Notes under the pieces: model-generated
What the model was told of the DNA's origin: nothing
Seen by the model: only the letters and a program-made list of their open reading frames with translations
The model's database searches: none
Made by a program: the position numbers and the translations under genes
Part shown: piece by piece, positions 34,267-46,314 of the stretch
How the letters are laid out: every line of letters starts with the position of its first letter
Position numbering within the stretch: the first letter of the stretch is position 1
Source of the DNA: Gamsiella multidivaricata
Taxonomy: Eukaryota > Mortierellomycota > Mortierellomycetes > Mortierellales > Mortierellaceae
Assembly (NCBI RefSeq): GCF_025024155.1
Contig: NW_026251738.1
Span: forward strand, 1-64,000
DNA: 64,000 bases
Direction: 5' to 3'

Positions 34267-35092
34267 TCAAAATAGCCATCCTCTATGATTCTGGTTACAG
34301 AAGGATTCGTCCAAATACACAAATACGGCGTCCTTATACTTGTCGGACCGTCGCTCTTGAAGATAGTGCCGCCTCATGGCCTTGATATCCACGGTCTCGA
34401 CACAATTCCTAGTGTTCCCGACATCCTGATAACGGAAACTCATATTCTTCATCAACAAGCGAATCGCTTGGAATCTTGAATTGATCCGCGAATGGTACTC
34501 TAAGGTTAACAGCTTGTCCCTTGGTATTCATTTCCGTTGCGATTCGTCGAAGGTCTGAAGCATACGATAAAGTATGATTGTAGCGTGGATGCTTGCCTCG
34601 AGCGTCTCCGTTATCCTTTCTCAACACGATATCCTTGACGGTATTGAGTGATAATCCCATATAATAAGCCGTTCATAGAAAAGGATGCGATATCGTAACA
34701 AGTTTCGCGTTCTCTTTTTCTCTTTTGCAAAACTCGCAGCAATAAAGTACTGCTCTAAGCTCCTCTACAGACACCCTTTTTCCTGAAGGCCATTTGTGCT
34801 ATTTAATTGAAACGAACGTATTGTTGGGAGGCGGGACCTTTCGCAATCCTCTGCCCTGGCTCTGCAATAGCTTGACCTTCTTCTGCAGCTTCTCAATCAT
34901 CTCCAGGATCTCCGAGGCTATTGGCTCTTCCTCTTTTTCCAGATCGTTGGACAGAGTTTCGGAAAGAGGATCAAGGCAGGGGCGTTTTCTTGAAGTCCAC
35001 GTAGATGACTTGTCCAGCGAAGCAGCATAGGCGTCAGACAAGGACATGGCTTTGGTAGCTTGTATATTGCAGTCGCCGAAGCCATCTTCCAC
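34267..35092 (-). pseudogene. dead DDE (IS630/Tc1/mariner-like) transposase fragment
   Basis: Two overlapping minus-strand frames together resemble the middle of a Tc1/mariner-type transposase. 34409-34660 gives a helix-turn-helix-like stretch (GLSLNTVKDIVLRKDNGDAR). 34267-34458, in another frame, gives MNMSFRY-type sequence and VFVYLDESFCNQNH. The latter matches the first catalytic Asp block (VFLDESYCH) of the intact transposase at 62319-64000. The 34799-35092 frame (97 codons, Lys/Glu-rich helix) may be an N-terminal part. The second Asp and the final Glu are missing. It is a decayed relative and not a recent copy. Confidence 0.55.
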
Positions 35093-35412
35093 AGCATCAA
35101 AGGCTTCGTCCTAACCTACGGCCAACTCGTTCGCAATTTGTTGGTCGATTCTCTCCTCGCGTCACTCCTTCTTCCCACGCCGGTCGCGGTCTAGAACGGA
35201 AGTATAGAGGAGTGCCTTGTCTTTTCTTACGCCATACCTTGGTAACGTTTTAGTGTCATTTGGAATTGATGACCGGCAATGGCGGTTCTGAAAATGCGCT
35301 TTATGAAGAAACGCTCATGGCCGGTACAAGTAAACCGGTGCCTGCAAATTCGATGCCGTGCTCCGTTTTGTAGAAAGTGGTGTGTGGACTGAGATCTTGG
35401 GCTGATGAAATT

Positions 35413-35507
35413 TTGGATGAGGATGAGGATGAGGATGAGGAGGGGGATGAGGAGGGGGATGAGGAGGGGGATGAGGATGGGGATGAGGATGGGGATGAGG
35501 ATGGGAA
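35413..35507. repeat. GATGAG/GGGGATGAG minisatellite
   Basis: About 95 bp of GGATGA and AGGGGGATG units, purine-only on the plus strand. Confidence 0.85.
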
Positions 35508-35837
35508 AGTGGTTTTTGAGAAAAACGCTCGGGGCCGTGTAAGCAAAGTGGTGCCAAAAGGATAGAAGAAAAGGGCCTCCGTGACGTGGGACGTGGGGGG
35601 AGCTGTCACGCACAATCATCTCACTTGTCGTCGGTGGGTGCACATGGACTGTATTCCTTTTTCGCCTCTGCCCTTGGCCTGTCCCTCTTCGCTTCTTCGC
35701 TTCTTCGCTTCTTCGTTTCTTCGTTTCTTTCCCGGTCTCTTGCACGCCCACTCCTCCCTTCCTTCGCTCTTTCGCCCCTCGCTTGTCCCACACCCACACC
35801 CACACCCACTCCCACTCGACTCTTCCTCCTTTCTTTC

Positions 35838-35896
35838 CTTTTCTTTTCTTCTTTTCTTTTCTTTTCTTTTCTTTTCTTTTCTTTTCTTTTCTTCAG
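35838..35896 (+). repeat. (CTTTT)n pentanucleotide array at a splice acceptor
   Basis: About ten CTTTT units end in CTTCAG. The array is placed exactly where the polypyrimidine tract of a 5'-UTR intron would be. Confidence 0.8.
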
Positions 35897-35907
35897 GGAA
35901 TCCCACA

Positions 35908-38900
35908 ATGTTCTCCTTCAGACAGGACACCCCTGCTGCAGAGGGACAGCCACAGCCTGCGCCCGACACCGCCCCTCCCCCGCCTCCTCCCCCCGCCGCC
36001 GGCCCTGCTGATATCCCGGCGACCATTGCCAGTCCAGCCACCCCTCCAATGCCCGCCGCAGCCGCAACGGCCGCCCCGTCCTCAACCTCCACAGCGTCTG
36101 CTCCTGGTCCTGCTGCTCTAGACAAGCCTCTGGTACGAGTCCAACCCGACCCATCGACCGAGGGAATCGGTTGGGGGGCCCAATTGTTCGTCTCTGTCTT
36201 CGTCTCCCCTTTTCTCTTCTCCGTGCCCAATCGCACCCACCATGCACCCGCCATGTCCGTATATCTCGCTGCGACAGTCGCGACAGCTCTCCCATCTGTT
36301 GCTAGTAGTCCACATTCCTCTTAAAATGCCTTGTGCTGCTGCAGAGCAGAATACATTACGAAGGGTAGCCTGTCGGCCCCTCTCCTCGGTCCTCGCTATT
36401 TCTTCCCGCACTCCCATCAGTCATACCATTATCGCTTTTCTGGGACTCGAAAAGACCTGGAAAACCTCCTGCTAATATCAAACCTCTGTTTTTTTTTTGA
36501 TCCTCTCCTCCTCTCCTCTCGCCCTGTTGCCTTCGCCCTGTCCTGCAATTGTCTAGTCCAAAGCGCGCCAACTTCAGGACATTGAAAGCACTGAACAAGA
36601 CATCACCTCGTCGCTGCAGAAGCAGCTGGAACATGTACGAAAAGACGCAACGTTATTTGTCTTTCCTTGTTGTTGATCTGGTCTGCATGGACAACAGAAT
36701 CCTGTCCAACAACAACCGTTCCGCCACTCCCACGTCCATCCTGCATGATGTACTGTCATTGGTGCACAGCAGAGGAGCAAGGACGATGAAGACCTGAGAG
36801 GAGTGAATACAAGAACCAAAATATCAGGCAACTTCACACTCAATGGGAGTGGGGAAACCCCTCAATGGGTGTATGGTCCCATTACTGTCTCTTGGCTTCT
36901 GCATTATCTGTTCTCCAAATTCCCCTATTCATGCAGAAAAAAAAAAAAAAAAAAAAAAGTCTCCAGGAGTACATTCAACTAGCACAATTGCTGACCAGCC
37001 ATGCATGCCTTTCTCCTTAATAGGCGCGCGAGACGACCGCCAGCCTCAAGGAAAACCCAACTTCCTTCAAGTCCAATCTTCAAATGGTTCAAGAGTCAAG
37101 TGATCCAGAGATCTTGAAACGCGCTCTCGCAGAGGCATTGGAAAAACAAAAGGAGCATGAGGCCACTATCAAGAAGCTGAGACACGAGGTAGATGTTGAG
37201 CGTGGGCATGCCACGATCCTTCGACATGACAACCAAGTCCTTCGACAGATGAAGGCCAACATGGTACCTTTTTTTTTGTCTTGTTACATTGAGATGGCTA
37301 GTAGTCCTCTTGTTCAATTTGAAGGTTTGATTGCTAATGTGTATTGCATGTATATACCGTCTGTGGTATTATTAGCATGCGGTTGCTGAGCAAGAGGAAG
37401 AAAATATCTCCAACAGACTGCTGAAGCGTATTTCTGGACTTAAGAAGGAAAAGGGCGAGCTGATGCTGCAGGTAGAACAGGAGGAGGAGTATTTGACAAA
37501 GACACTGCAAAAGAAGCTAAGCCAGGTGAGTTGGGTTTCATACTTACGGACATGTCGACTATGCATGTGCATAGTCCATATCTGTGTATAGAGGTGATCC
37601 AGTGGTGTAGCATAATAGCATAGCTGTTTAATATCGTTTTATCTTGGTCTCCTCCAAAACTAGCTGCAGAAAGAGAAGATCGATATGGAAAATGCCCTGG
37701 AGCAGGAGCAGGAGTACATCGTCAACCGCCTACAGAAGCAGTTGGACGCCATGCGCATGGAGCAGTCCGCCAACACATCAGCAGCGTCGAGCTGGCAGGA
37801 CAAGGACCACAGCATCGTATCCAGCCTCCCCATCGGCTCATCGCCCATCAACATCGCAGGAGGCGGCAGGACCTCGAGAATCAACGCAAACCCGTCTCCG
37901 ACGCCCTCGCCCACCCACAAAAAATGGATCCCATCGCACTCGCCCTCCTCCTCGGACCATGGACCATCACATCCTATCGTGGACATGCTTAAGGCAGAGT
38001 TAACAGCAGCCAAGGCGACACTCAACGAGCTAGAGCGAGAATGTACGTGGTAATCTCGAGAGCATTGGTGCTAAGAACACATATTTTACCAATCAATCTG
38101 TGCTTAACTTTTTTTTTTTTTTTTTCTGTTCGCCCCACGACACGCTTGGAAATAGATCTCATAAAGTTCAAGCAATGCAACCGATATCGGTCTGAGGTCC
38201 TTACCTTACGTCAGGAGTTGGGCCTGCCCATTGCCACGGATCTGTTGGTGGAAGATAGTCTTCCTACTGTGCTATCGTCCACTCATCGCACCGGCGGAAC
38301 ACCTTCAAGAAGGGTAAGTATGATTGATTTACATTGTTCGGCTGCATTTCAGATACATCGAACCTATGCTGACAATATTCATCTTTGGACATTATCCATG
38401 CATCTTTAGAACTCAAGCACGAGTGCCTCGGGATCGAGCAGGACTTCATATGGTGGTGTACCCGCTACACCAACAAACACCCCGGCGAATCCAGCTCCCA
38501 TCAACAACCACCACTTCTCAAGTCAACGCGTAACCCTCTCGCCTCACAACCCACAGACAAATCCTTTCTTGGGCGGCAATAGTGCTTCAGGAGTCTTTAG
38601 CCACTATTCAACATCGCCTACACTCTCTACATTTCCGGGAGGACCACTGAACAACGGAGGCGCCAGCGCAGGATTCCCACCCACAGCATCAGCGGGGAAC
38701 AACCATTCACACCCCTATCCTCACCACCAGCCGTACTCCTCTGGCAACTCGGGCACCAACTCGTTTTCGTCCTCTGTAGGATCCTTGGGCTCAACTTCGC
38801 CAATGATGCCGGTGGCGTCATCGCTTTCATCTACGTCGGGATTGCCGGCTATTGTACCTGAGCGCCAATCGCTATATCGATCCAAGAGTAGCAGCCGACA

Positions 38901-39069
38901 GAATGCGCAGTATATGCCTTCGCAACAACAGAGCTATCAGGCTTATCAACACCAGAGTGGGCTGTCTTCTTCACAGATGCCAGTATCATTGCAACAGCAA
39001 GCACAGCAGCAGTCGCAACAAGCACAGCAGCCAACACAATCAGCACAGGGAACTGGCGTGCCTCAATGA
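35908..39069 (+). CDS. CCDC6-like coiled-coil protein (DUF2046 family)
   Basis: Seven exons were assembled: 35908-36132, 36557-36634, 37024-37263, 37376-37525, 37664-38042, 38156-38313 and 38410-39069. They total 1890 nt and 629 residues. The N-terminal exon is Pro/Ala-rich. Exons 2 to 6 encode a long coiled coil with the CCDC6 pattern: AEQEEENISNRLLKRI, then LKKEKGELMLQVEQEEEYL, then LQKEKIDMENALEQEQEYIV. The conserved short helix YLIKFKQCNRYRSEV opens exon 6. The C-terminus is Ser/Asn/Gln-rich and disordered. In animals CCDC6 is a coiled-coil substrate of checkpoint signalling; its fungal role is not established. Introns carry A22 (36937-36958) and T17 (38109-38125) runs. The start ATG 35908 follows a likely 5'-UTR intron acceptor. 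Confidence 0.82.
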
Positions 39070-39648
39070 TGGAATTTTCAACATGGGCTTCTGGCTGCTG
39101 TTTTGTAATCAACTCTCTTGGAGTTGCTCGTTTTGTTCCTATGAGAGAAGGGTCTGTAGATGGGCCGCATATCATCCCTATTTGAAGCGGTTGAAAGCGC
39201 AAGAAGGCGAACTATTCTATTTTTTTTCTGCGCTGAGCAGTGTTGTTCAGTTCTTTGTCTTGTGCTGCTCATTTTTGTAGATCGCGAACGCCGAGTCTTT
39301 TGTGCCAAAATGAATGAAAAGAGAGGAGTACCAAGGTGGGATATTATTTCCTTCGTGCACTCGTGAGTGTTTCTTGCATTGTCTAATTTTGTTGACGATT
39401 CACCCCAGAAATAAAGTCAAGGCAAGGCTTCTTTTTTTTTTTTTTTTTTGTGCCGCAATCACTGCTGTAACCCTTACTCAATCGAAAGAAACGATGCGAA
39501 TCCTATAATGTATCATTGCCAACCAGTGTTCTTTGCTACACTCGTGTAGCTCTATAACAGACGACATAGATGCCTTGGATTTATTGTATTCGGTCCAAAG
39601 AACGTAAAAAGATGAGGAGAAAAGAAGGTCAAGCACTACGCAGTGTTT
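39070..39648. other. convergent 3' flanks of CCDC6-like and RPP14-like genes
   Basis: The 579 bp lie between two gene ends and include a T18 run (39432-39449). No gene is visible. Confidence 0.5.
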
Positions 39649-40456
39649 TTACTTGGGCCATTTCAGTTGGCGGGAGTTTGCTTGTAAACCGAGCAAGGTC
39701 GAGGAAACGTAGCGGACCTCAAACCGGGACTCGCGGTCGTCGACGAGGGCGTTGAAGAGCGTGAGGGCATTCCAGAGCTGGTTGAAATCGAGTGAGTGGC
39801 AGCGCAGGACGGCAGAAGCAGCGGTCATATTCGAATAGGTAGATATGGTTGAAACAATGGTTGCTGTTTCGGATGGCGATGATGGTAACGAGGGTATTGA
39901 GGTATCTGCAGCAACAGATGTTGGCGAAGTTGCTGTCTTTGTTACTGCTGGAGAGGCGGAGATGGACGTGGTCATGCGGTTGAAAGGGTCCTTAATCTGG
40001 TCGGTCCAGAATCCGAGGATATCTATGTTGATTCCTCCGCCCATAGCGGTGCCAAAGAGATCCTGGACGGCACTGGAGAGCATCTTACGGAAGGTCAGGA
40101 TGGAGAGTTGATGAGCTGTCGCAGTTTTGGCTCTGGAAGACGTGGCGTCTGGTCCTTGGTCGTTGAAATCCATCTCTCTATACGGAAGAGGCAATAGTGA
40201 GTTGGTGTTAGAAGTTTGAAGCAGAGGGATGTATCCTTTTTGAGCTGAGTTGTGCGAGAGGAAGGTCAGATCCAGATGAGGCGGTTGAATGGATAGAGCC
40301 TTACACTGTAAGGTAGATGTAAAAGTGCTCTGACTGAGCATCGCAGAGGCGGGTGAGTTTCGTGAGTTTTTGTTGCTGTTGTTGTTGTTGTTGTTGTTGT
40401 TGTTGCTGTATGGGTGGATCCGCGGTGTCGATATCCATGGCTGTGCTCACGTCCAT
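39649..40456 (-). CDS. RPP14/POP-type subunit of RNase P/MRP (probable)
   Basis: Two exons (40456-40305 and 40177-39649) give 226 residues starting MDVSTAMDIDTA. An in-frame upstream ATG at 40612 would add 52 residues. The core matches the Rpp14/Pop5 fold pattern: EHFYIYLTVEMDF across the splice, then LTFRKMLSSAVQDLFG, GGGINIDILGFW, and near the end AVLRCHSLDFNQLWNALTL. Between the last two blocks is a Ser/Thr-rich insertion of about 55 residues. The N-terminus has a Gln run encoded by CAA repeats. The family forms part of the protein shell of RNase P and RNase MRP, which process pre-tRNA and pre-rRNA in the nucleus. Similarity is pattern-level, so another member of the Pop5/Rpp14 superfamily is possible. 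Confidence 0.62.
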
Positions 40457-42135
40457 TCTACTGTCCTGTTGTTCCCTATTCGCTCCTGCTTCCCTAGCTT
40501 CTTTGCTTTCCTTGGATCCGTAGCTTCCTTTGACTCCTGGCCCCTGTATCTCTCTGTCTGGCTTGTCTTTCGAGGAAGGGTGATTGAAAAGAGAGATAGA
40601 TGCTTGGGGCAAAGGTCTTGTTTTGAGAATGAATTGATATTACCCTTAAGTAGATACTTGTATTCAGGAGGGGTCTTAACAGCCCCAGTTGACATGGCAA
40701 AGTGGTGCCCAGACGCAAAAAATAAGTGAACTTTACTTCGGAACCCGATGCTTCTGAATCGTTTGGGTCTGCTTAGTTCGATGAGCAAAATGAATCACCA
40801 TTCCAACCGACCTGTCGAGCCGTCTCTGGAGTCGTTTTCGAGCTACAGTTCAACCACGTAGACCACCTGACGAATTGGCCAATAACAATGCAATAAAAAA
40901 TGGGCTTGGCTGCGAAGACCCTAGGATTTTGGGCCCCAGACGCCATAGTAAACCGGTGTCCTGGTAGCAAAACGAAAGAGAAAAAATGCTATATTGCTTT
41001 ATTATTTGTGGAATTCCTTTATAGTCGAGGCTTTGATGGCACTCGAGTGTTATCAACCTTATATGATGGTGATGATGATGGCTAACCACGAATCAAACCT
41101 CGATTATATAAAGGAATAGGATCGAGAGGCCCGGTTGTAGTGCTCAACGACCAACTTGCCCTTGATCAGGACAGACATTTGATTGACTGGCAAGCATTCA
41201 TATCCAAGGTCTATGCCTATGGGACATGGTATACGCACACAAATCCACTCCGTAGGAGGATGATTGCCTAGTTGCTTAACCATCCCGAATGGTTGACTCA
41301 ATTCGCATCGCAATGTCTCCCAAGTAGAAACGAAGAGAAGTAGGCAACGAACAAATTTTCTCCGCAAAATTGGCCCTTGGGTTTCATATCTATCATTTTT
41401 CTCTGAGTCAACGTTGGAGCACGCTTTTGGCTGCGACCGATCATTCGGTTTAGTCGAGGGAAGGCGGATTGTCGAAAGCCGAGGGTATCTCACCAAATCA
41501 CGCCATTATGCGGACAATTCAGAACGAAGGAGGTATAGTTGGGTCACTCACCCTTGGTCACAAAGAGAACGCTGTATGCAGACGTGGTTGTTCTTTTATG
41601 GAGGATATACAGCACCGCAGCTCTTGCATAAAGTACGCTGCACCCTCCTTCATCATCATCGCCCTTCCTGTCTAGGGAAATAAATTTCCCAAGTCCCTCT
41701 GTTCGCAACTAAGGGGGGGAACCATGCAGGTTTTCATAGTATTGATTGCGTCCTTTGCGGCAAGTCGCGTCTTTATCGAGTCTTCCTAATTACTGAATGC
41801 GGAAATATCTACTAAGAAGCGCAAACGTGGCGCCAATATTCCACCTGAGAAGCAGCAGGGGTCTTGGAGTGGGCGCCATAGGCGACGCATTTGATTGGTT
41901 CTGGTAACGAGTTATTTTGATTTCTTTTCTAAGCCATGTCAATGGCCTTTTTTTTCTTTTTTCTTTTTGGCCAGCCCTCGTTTGCTCGCTTTGCGCATCG
42001 TTCATCCCACTTCAAGCTTCTTCACTCCCTTCATCCACTGCACGACAAAGACGCTATTCAAGGCGCCGTCAGCAGCACTCGACAACTCATCACTGATCTA
42101 CGCTTCAATACACCGACAATACGCACTCGACAGAT
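40457..42135. other. divergent promoter region with relic-like DNA
   Basis: The interval lies between the RPP14-like and EMG1 starts. The right end (about 41890-42135) is the EMG1 leader. Plus-strand fragments at about 40900-41680 keep open stretches separated by stops (for example DQLALDQDRHLIDWQAF), which suggests an old gene or transposon relic, but I do not recognise it. Confidence 0.4.
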
Positions 42136-43555
42136 ATGGATTTGCCAGCAACCAACGTCTCAATGGTCCCCCAGGCACCCAAGGTGCCCAAGACTACGAC
42201 TGAAAAAGAGAACACCCGACGCCTGATTGTCGTCCTTGAGTCGGCCTGTCTGGAGACCTACAAGGTCGGCAAGGACAAGGATGCCCGCTACCAGCTGCTA
42301 AACTGCGACGACCACCAGGGCATTCTCAAGAAGATGGGCAAGGAGGTCACTGACGCCCGTCCTGATATCACCCATCAGGTAGGAATCAGTGCTATCAATT
42401 AGAATCTTTGCGTGGAGCGTCTTATTGAATGGGATCCATGAGACAGACGGTTATGTTTAATGAAGGATTGGATTTAGTGGCACTATGAGCGAACCTTTTT
42501 TTATCGTTTGTGCTATCAGATTGGCAGAACGGATCGTCGTTGCCCCATGGTATCGCATTGTCGTATCTGTTCTGCCTTGCGTTCTTCTGCTTCTTGGTCA
42601 CCCTACGCTCTATCTGCCGAATCGATTGCTATTTCCGCCCCCGCTTATTGTCATTTTCAAACAACGACACATTCTCGTTTGTACTCCTTGCCTCATTGGA
42701 AGCGCTGTGGGAATTTTCTTCTTTTCAGGATCGCCGATGGTGTCTAAGCCATCATTAGTGTCCATCTTTCACTTTCAAACCCAAATGGCATGGACACGGC
42801 ACCGGGGAAAAGTAACTAACCTGCTTTATTTATCCCCTTTTCTATCTCTCTAGTGCCTTCTCACCTTGCTGGACAGTCCCTTGAACAAGGCTGGTCTGTT
42901 GCAAGTCTATATCCACACCGCCAAGAATGTTCTCATTGAAGTGAACCCTCACGTCCGTATCCCAAGAACATTCAAGCGCTTCTCTGGATTGATGGGTATG
43001 TCCATTTTGGTCTTTTCTCTCTCTCTCACACACAAATCGATTGTGTGCTATTGATCATTAACGGCTTTTTTTTCCTCTGTTGTTTTGGCGCAGTTCAATT
43101 GCTCCACAAGCTGTCAATTCGCTCTGTGAATGGATCCGAGAAGCTGCTTCGCGTTATCAAGAACCCTATCACAGACCACCTTCCTACCAAGTGCTTAAAG
43201 CTCGGTATGCATCGTTCATTAGAAGGCTGGAATGGGGTGCCGACAAACACGGGGATGGACCAGGCTTTCTATGTACATATTGTTAGCATTGTTTGCTGAT
43301 CTGAAGGTCTCAATTCTTTATTTTCAATTAGCATTTTCTTACGATGCGCCCGTTGTTGCCTTGAAGGACTTTTTGCCCACCATCCCTGAGGACTACTCGA
43401 TTTGTGTTGCCATTGGAGCGATGGCCCATGGAGAGGACAATTTTGCCGATCATTATGTGGACAAGAAGATCGGTGTGTCCGGATACCCTCTGTCGGCTTC
43501 AGTTGCATGCGGAAAGCTTTGCTGCGGAGTCGAGGACCTCTGGGGGATCGTCTAA
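42136..43555 (+). CDS. EMG1: ribosome biogenesis methyltransferase Emg1/Nep1
   Basis: Four exons, 42136-42378, 42854-42995, 43094-43204 and 43332-43555, give 239 residues, the usual Nep1 length. Conserved blocks are [41 protein letters not shown] (across the first splice), [38 protein letters not shown] and the C-terminal SPOUT segment with [12 protein letters not shown] and [15 protein letters not shown]. Nep1 is a trefoil-knot methyltransferase that N1-methylates a hypermodified pseudouridine in 18S rRNA and is needed for 40S subunit assembly in the nucleolus. All introns have GT-AG ends. The start codon lies in a T/C-rich leader. Confidence 0.95.
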
Positions 43556-44949
43556 AAGACGGTGAATGATCACGGACGAGCGCTTGAAAGATTATGGGAA
43601 GGGAACAGGAGGTTCATTCATTCTGAGGCGATCAGTGAATGTGCCAGGAACAATGGGCTCTCTCAACCTACAGTTTCGATACAGTTTCCTTTCTTTTCTT
43701 TTTCTTTCTCTCTTTCCGTCCTCGTTTATCGCGTTCCGTTAATTATCTTTGTTCATTTTCTTTTGGTTTTGCATCGGTCTCCGTTTTTTCAGTTCTTTCT
43801 TTTATGTGTGATCTTTTCTGCACTTTGCATTGTACAGTTTATATTTTCAACAAATGTTATTATTATTCCTCTCTCCCTCTCCGACCCCCTCCACTCCGCA
43901 CTCGTATGGTTTTCCTTGTTGGACTCTTTGGACAGCAGCGAGTGGGCCCTTCGTTGTTACTGCAATCGAGGCGACCGTTTTGAAAAGGGAGCCAGTAGTC
44001 CATATCCTTCGGACCCGCACTGTCACTGTTTCTTCTCCAGCATTGTCATTTCATCCCGCAACATCCCAACAACAGATCAAACTTTGCATTCAACTCGAAG
44101 GATCTGTTTCTTTTCTGTTCCATGCATTTTACGGCAGATAGAACAAATAAATCATATGCCTTTTTCTCTATCGAAACAGGTCTTCTGAATATGCATCTGA
44201 CAATTAAGAAGATGGTGAGACATAAAAGTAGTAAAATTAGCACATATTGCAACAAAGTATGGTCGATGAAGACAAGAGATAGTGGGAGTGTTGTGGTTAT
44301 TTCATTCACTCATTCACAAGCAAAGCAGTTTGTCCTTTCATGCACCTCACCTTTCCCAGTAGACTGAGGTGGCACAGGGTGTCAACGTGTCGGCATCGAT
44401 GAGTTGCCTTGCACTGCTCAAGGCCTCACACCTCATCACCTTTATCTTTGCCCAAAAAGAGGAAAAAGAGTCCATGCGGGCAAATCATTTTGCGAAACAT
44501 TTATGCCCTGAAAAGGGGGCATACTTATCAAGGACTAATGGAAAATACATCCGCGCGATGGCAAACGCGCTTCAGGATCGGGTCAATGGTTCATTGGAGA
44601 CAAAGAGTGGAAAGATAACATATGGAAGTCGAAGTAGCAATGAACATGCAAATGACGTGTTTTACTTATTCTAAACGGCGATCTCTCATAGACGCTTTTA
44701 GGTTAGCAGTAGCATGAGTTTATACCGAAAAAATGACATGAGAAAACCTCGCCAATTCTCATTTTTGCCTTAAGCTATCTCTATTGAGGTTTGGCCTGAT
44801 GCCAAGGTCTGTCTGTACTTGCACGAATGGCCTTTCCTTGACAAACGTTGCTTCTACACACAAGGTACTCATTACTCATTTGCTCGTGTATTTGCAAATC
44901 ACTATCCAATTAACGTACCATACCACTAAACGAAAAAAAAAAAAAAAAA
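43556..44949. other. EMG1 3' flank and non-coding DNA
   Basis: Pyrimidine-rich DNA at about 43680-43880 is followed by mixed sequence. Short open frames have no motif or splice support. It ends at an A19 run (44933-44951). Confidence 0.45.
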
Positions 44950-44951
44950 AA

Positions 44952-45660
44952 TCCTCCTCCTCCCGAGGCCGCGCCGTGATCGCCGATATCAATTCCATCG
45001 AGCGAAGTAATGCGACGTACTGCCCGATGCAAGGAAGCGACACCTACATCTGCCGTGATGATATCGCCCTCGCCATCTTCGTGAACGTCGGGATTGGGCT
45101 CGTTATCGTTAAACGGATTGTCTTTGTTGGTGGCATGGTCTGATACAAAGAGCCATGGGGTAATATGTGTAGCTTTCTTGGAGCAAGTTGATAACGACGA
45201 ACTTTAATTTATTTATGGACCCTGATCTTTCGAATACCCTTTTTTTTCACGTATTTCCATCGCACTCACGGCCTCAGCGACGATGGCATCCGCCAACCTG
45301 TCCTGTGCGTCCTCAGTCGGCTTCTTGAAGATTCACATCAACTCCTTGTTCTGACGATCGTCCTAAGCAAGGGACAACCAGTGATAAAGAGTCAGGCATA
45401 GTAATACGCGCAAGTTGAAGGGCGGAATTTGGTATAGCACTTTCAAAGACTTTTTTCATTTCCGCGGCTCAACCTCCCTGCTCGGAGGAACCACTATTCT
45501 CAACGTCCGCCAGAGTTTTATGTAGTCCGTTCTGTTGTAGGAGGCAGTAATTGAGGGGGTGCAGCACATCCAAATGAACGTCCATCCTGTGAAATCTGGG
45601 CGTGAAGAGCAATGAGATAGATGGAATCAACAGTAGAAGAGACAAGGACAATCCAGAGGT
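44952..45660 (-). pseudogene. unidentified gene relic
   Basis: The minus strand keeps long, protein-like but broken frames. About 45160-44960 reads SDHATNKDNPFNDNEPNPDV and on through an acidic stretch. About 45360-45210 reads KKPTEDAQDRLADAIVAEAV, and 45651-45469 is open. Stops and shifts separate them. The composition is coding-like, but I recognise no family. It may be a dead transposon gene. Confidence 0.3.
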
Positions 45661-46314
45661 AGATAAAAGACCATTGGAGTGAGTACTAGGAAACTAGAGA
45701 GTAAAACTGTGGACGCTGGGTGGCATTTGGCGGCCGATGGTTTGTTGTTACTGCTACATGCTGAGTGTGTCGCTCTTTAGGAGCATGGCCGCTTGAACTC
45801 GCGGGATTACGAGCTTATGGGCATGGTATTGGCACCCATTCTTTGTATGACGAAACGCCCTCGATCATGCTGACCCCTCTCGCTGGTACAGGCTTTAGAT
45901 CGCTTAGTTTTTGATTCTTGGATCATTGCGACTGGACATGGTTACCTCGATAAGGCGCCTCCTCTTTGGCGCAGAGTATAAATGGAAATGGTCGTCGACT
46001 TCCTGTCGATGGGCCATATTTACGCCATTGAATTTCTTCAACGCTTACATGGAGGTGCCCGCTGCTCTCCCGCTGCCATACCTGGCTGGACAAATAGTTG
46101 ACCATGAACCATTGCCATCGTTCTCCTCTTTTTCACATTCAGATTCAAATCCCTCACCCACATCGGCTTGGCTGATCCCTTACTTGCAACAGCTTGTATA
46201 TGGACTTCGCACTTTAGGCCCTCAACAGCCTCTCTCGACACACATACACACCCTTTGACATATACACGGCTCCTTCCTTCGCTGGCTTGCTCCATTTCTG
46301 GTGTGAACTGCTAG

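Larger units (their letters stand above)
35093..35907. other. leader region of the CCDC6-like gene with minisatellites
   Basis: The region contains a GATGAG/GGGGAT minisatellite and a CTTTT array ending in CTTCAG at about 35896. The latter looks like a pyrimidine tract plus acceptor of a 5'-UTR intron ending 11 bases before ATG 35908. The matching donor was not identified. Confidence 0.45.

Noticed and set aside
35616..36254. 212-codon minus-strand ORF with Gly/Ala-rich start
   Set aside because: It is antisense to the CTTTT array and the Pro/Ala-rich first exon of the CCDC6-like gene; composition artefact.
40900..41690. Open fragments suggestive of a transposase or recombinase relic
   Set aside because: Several frames are partly open but no catalytic or zinc-binding motif could be assigned, so no feature beyond the region note was made.
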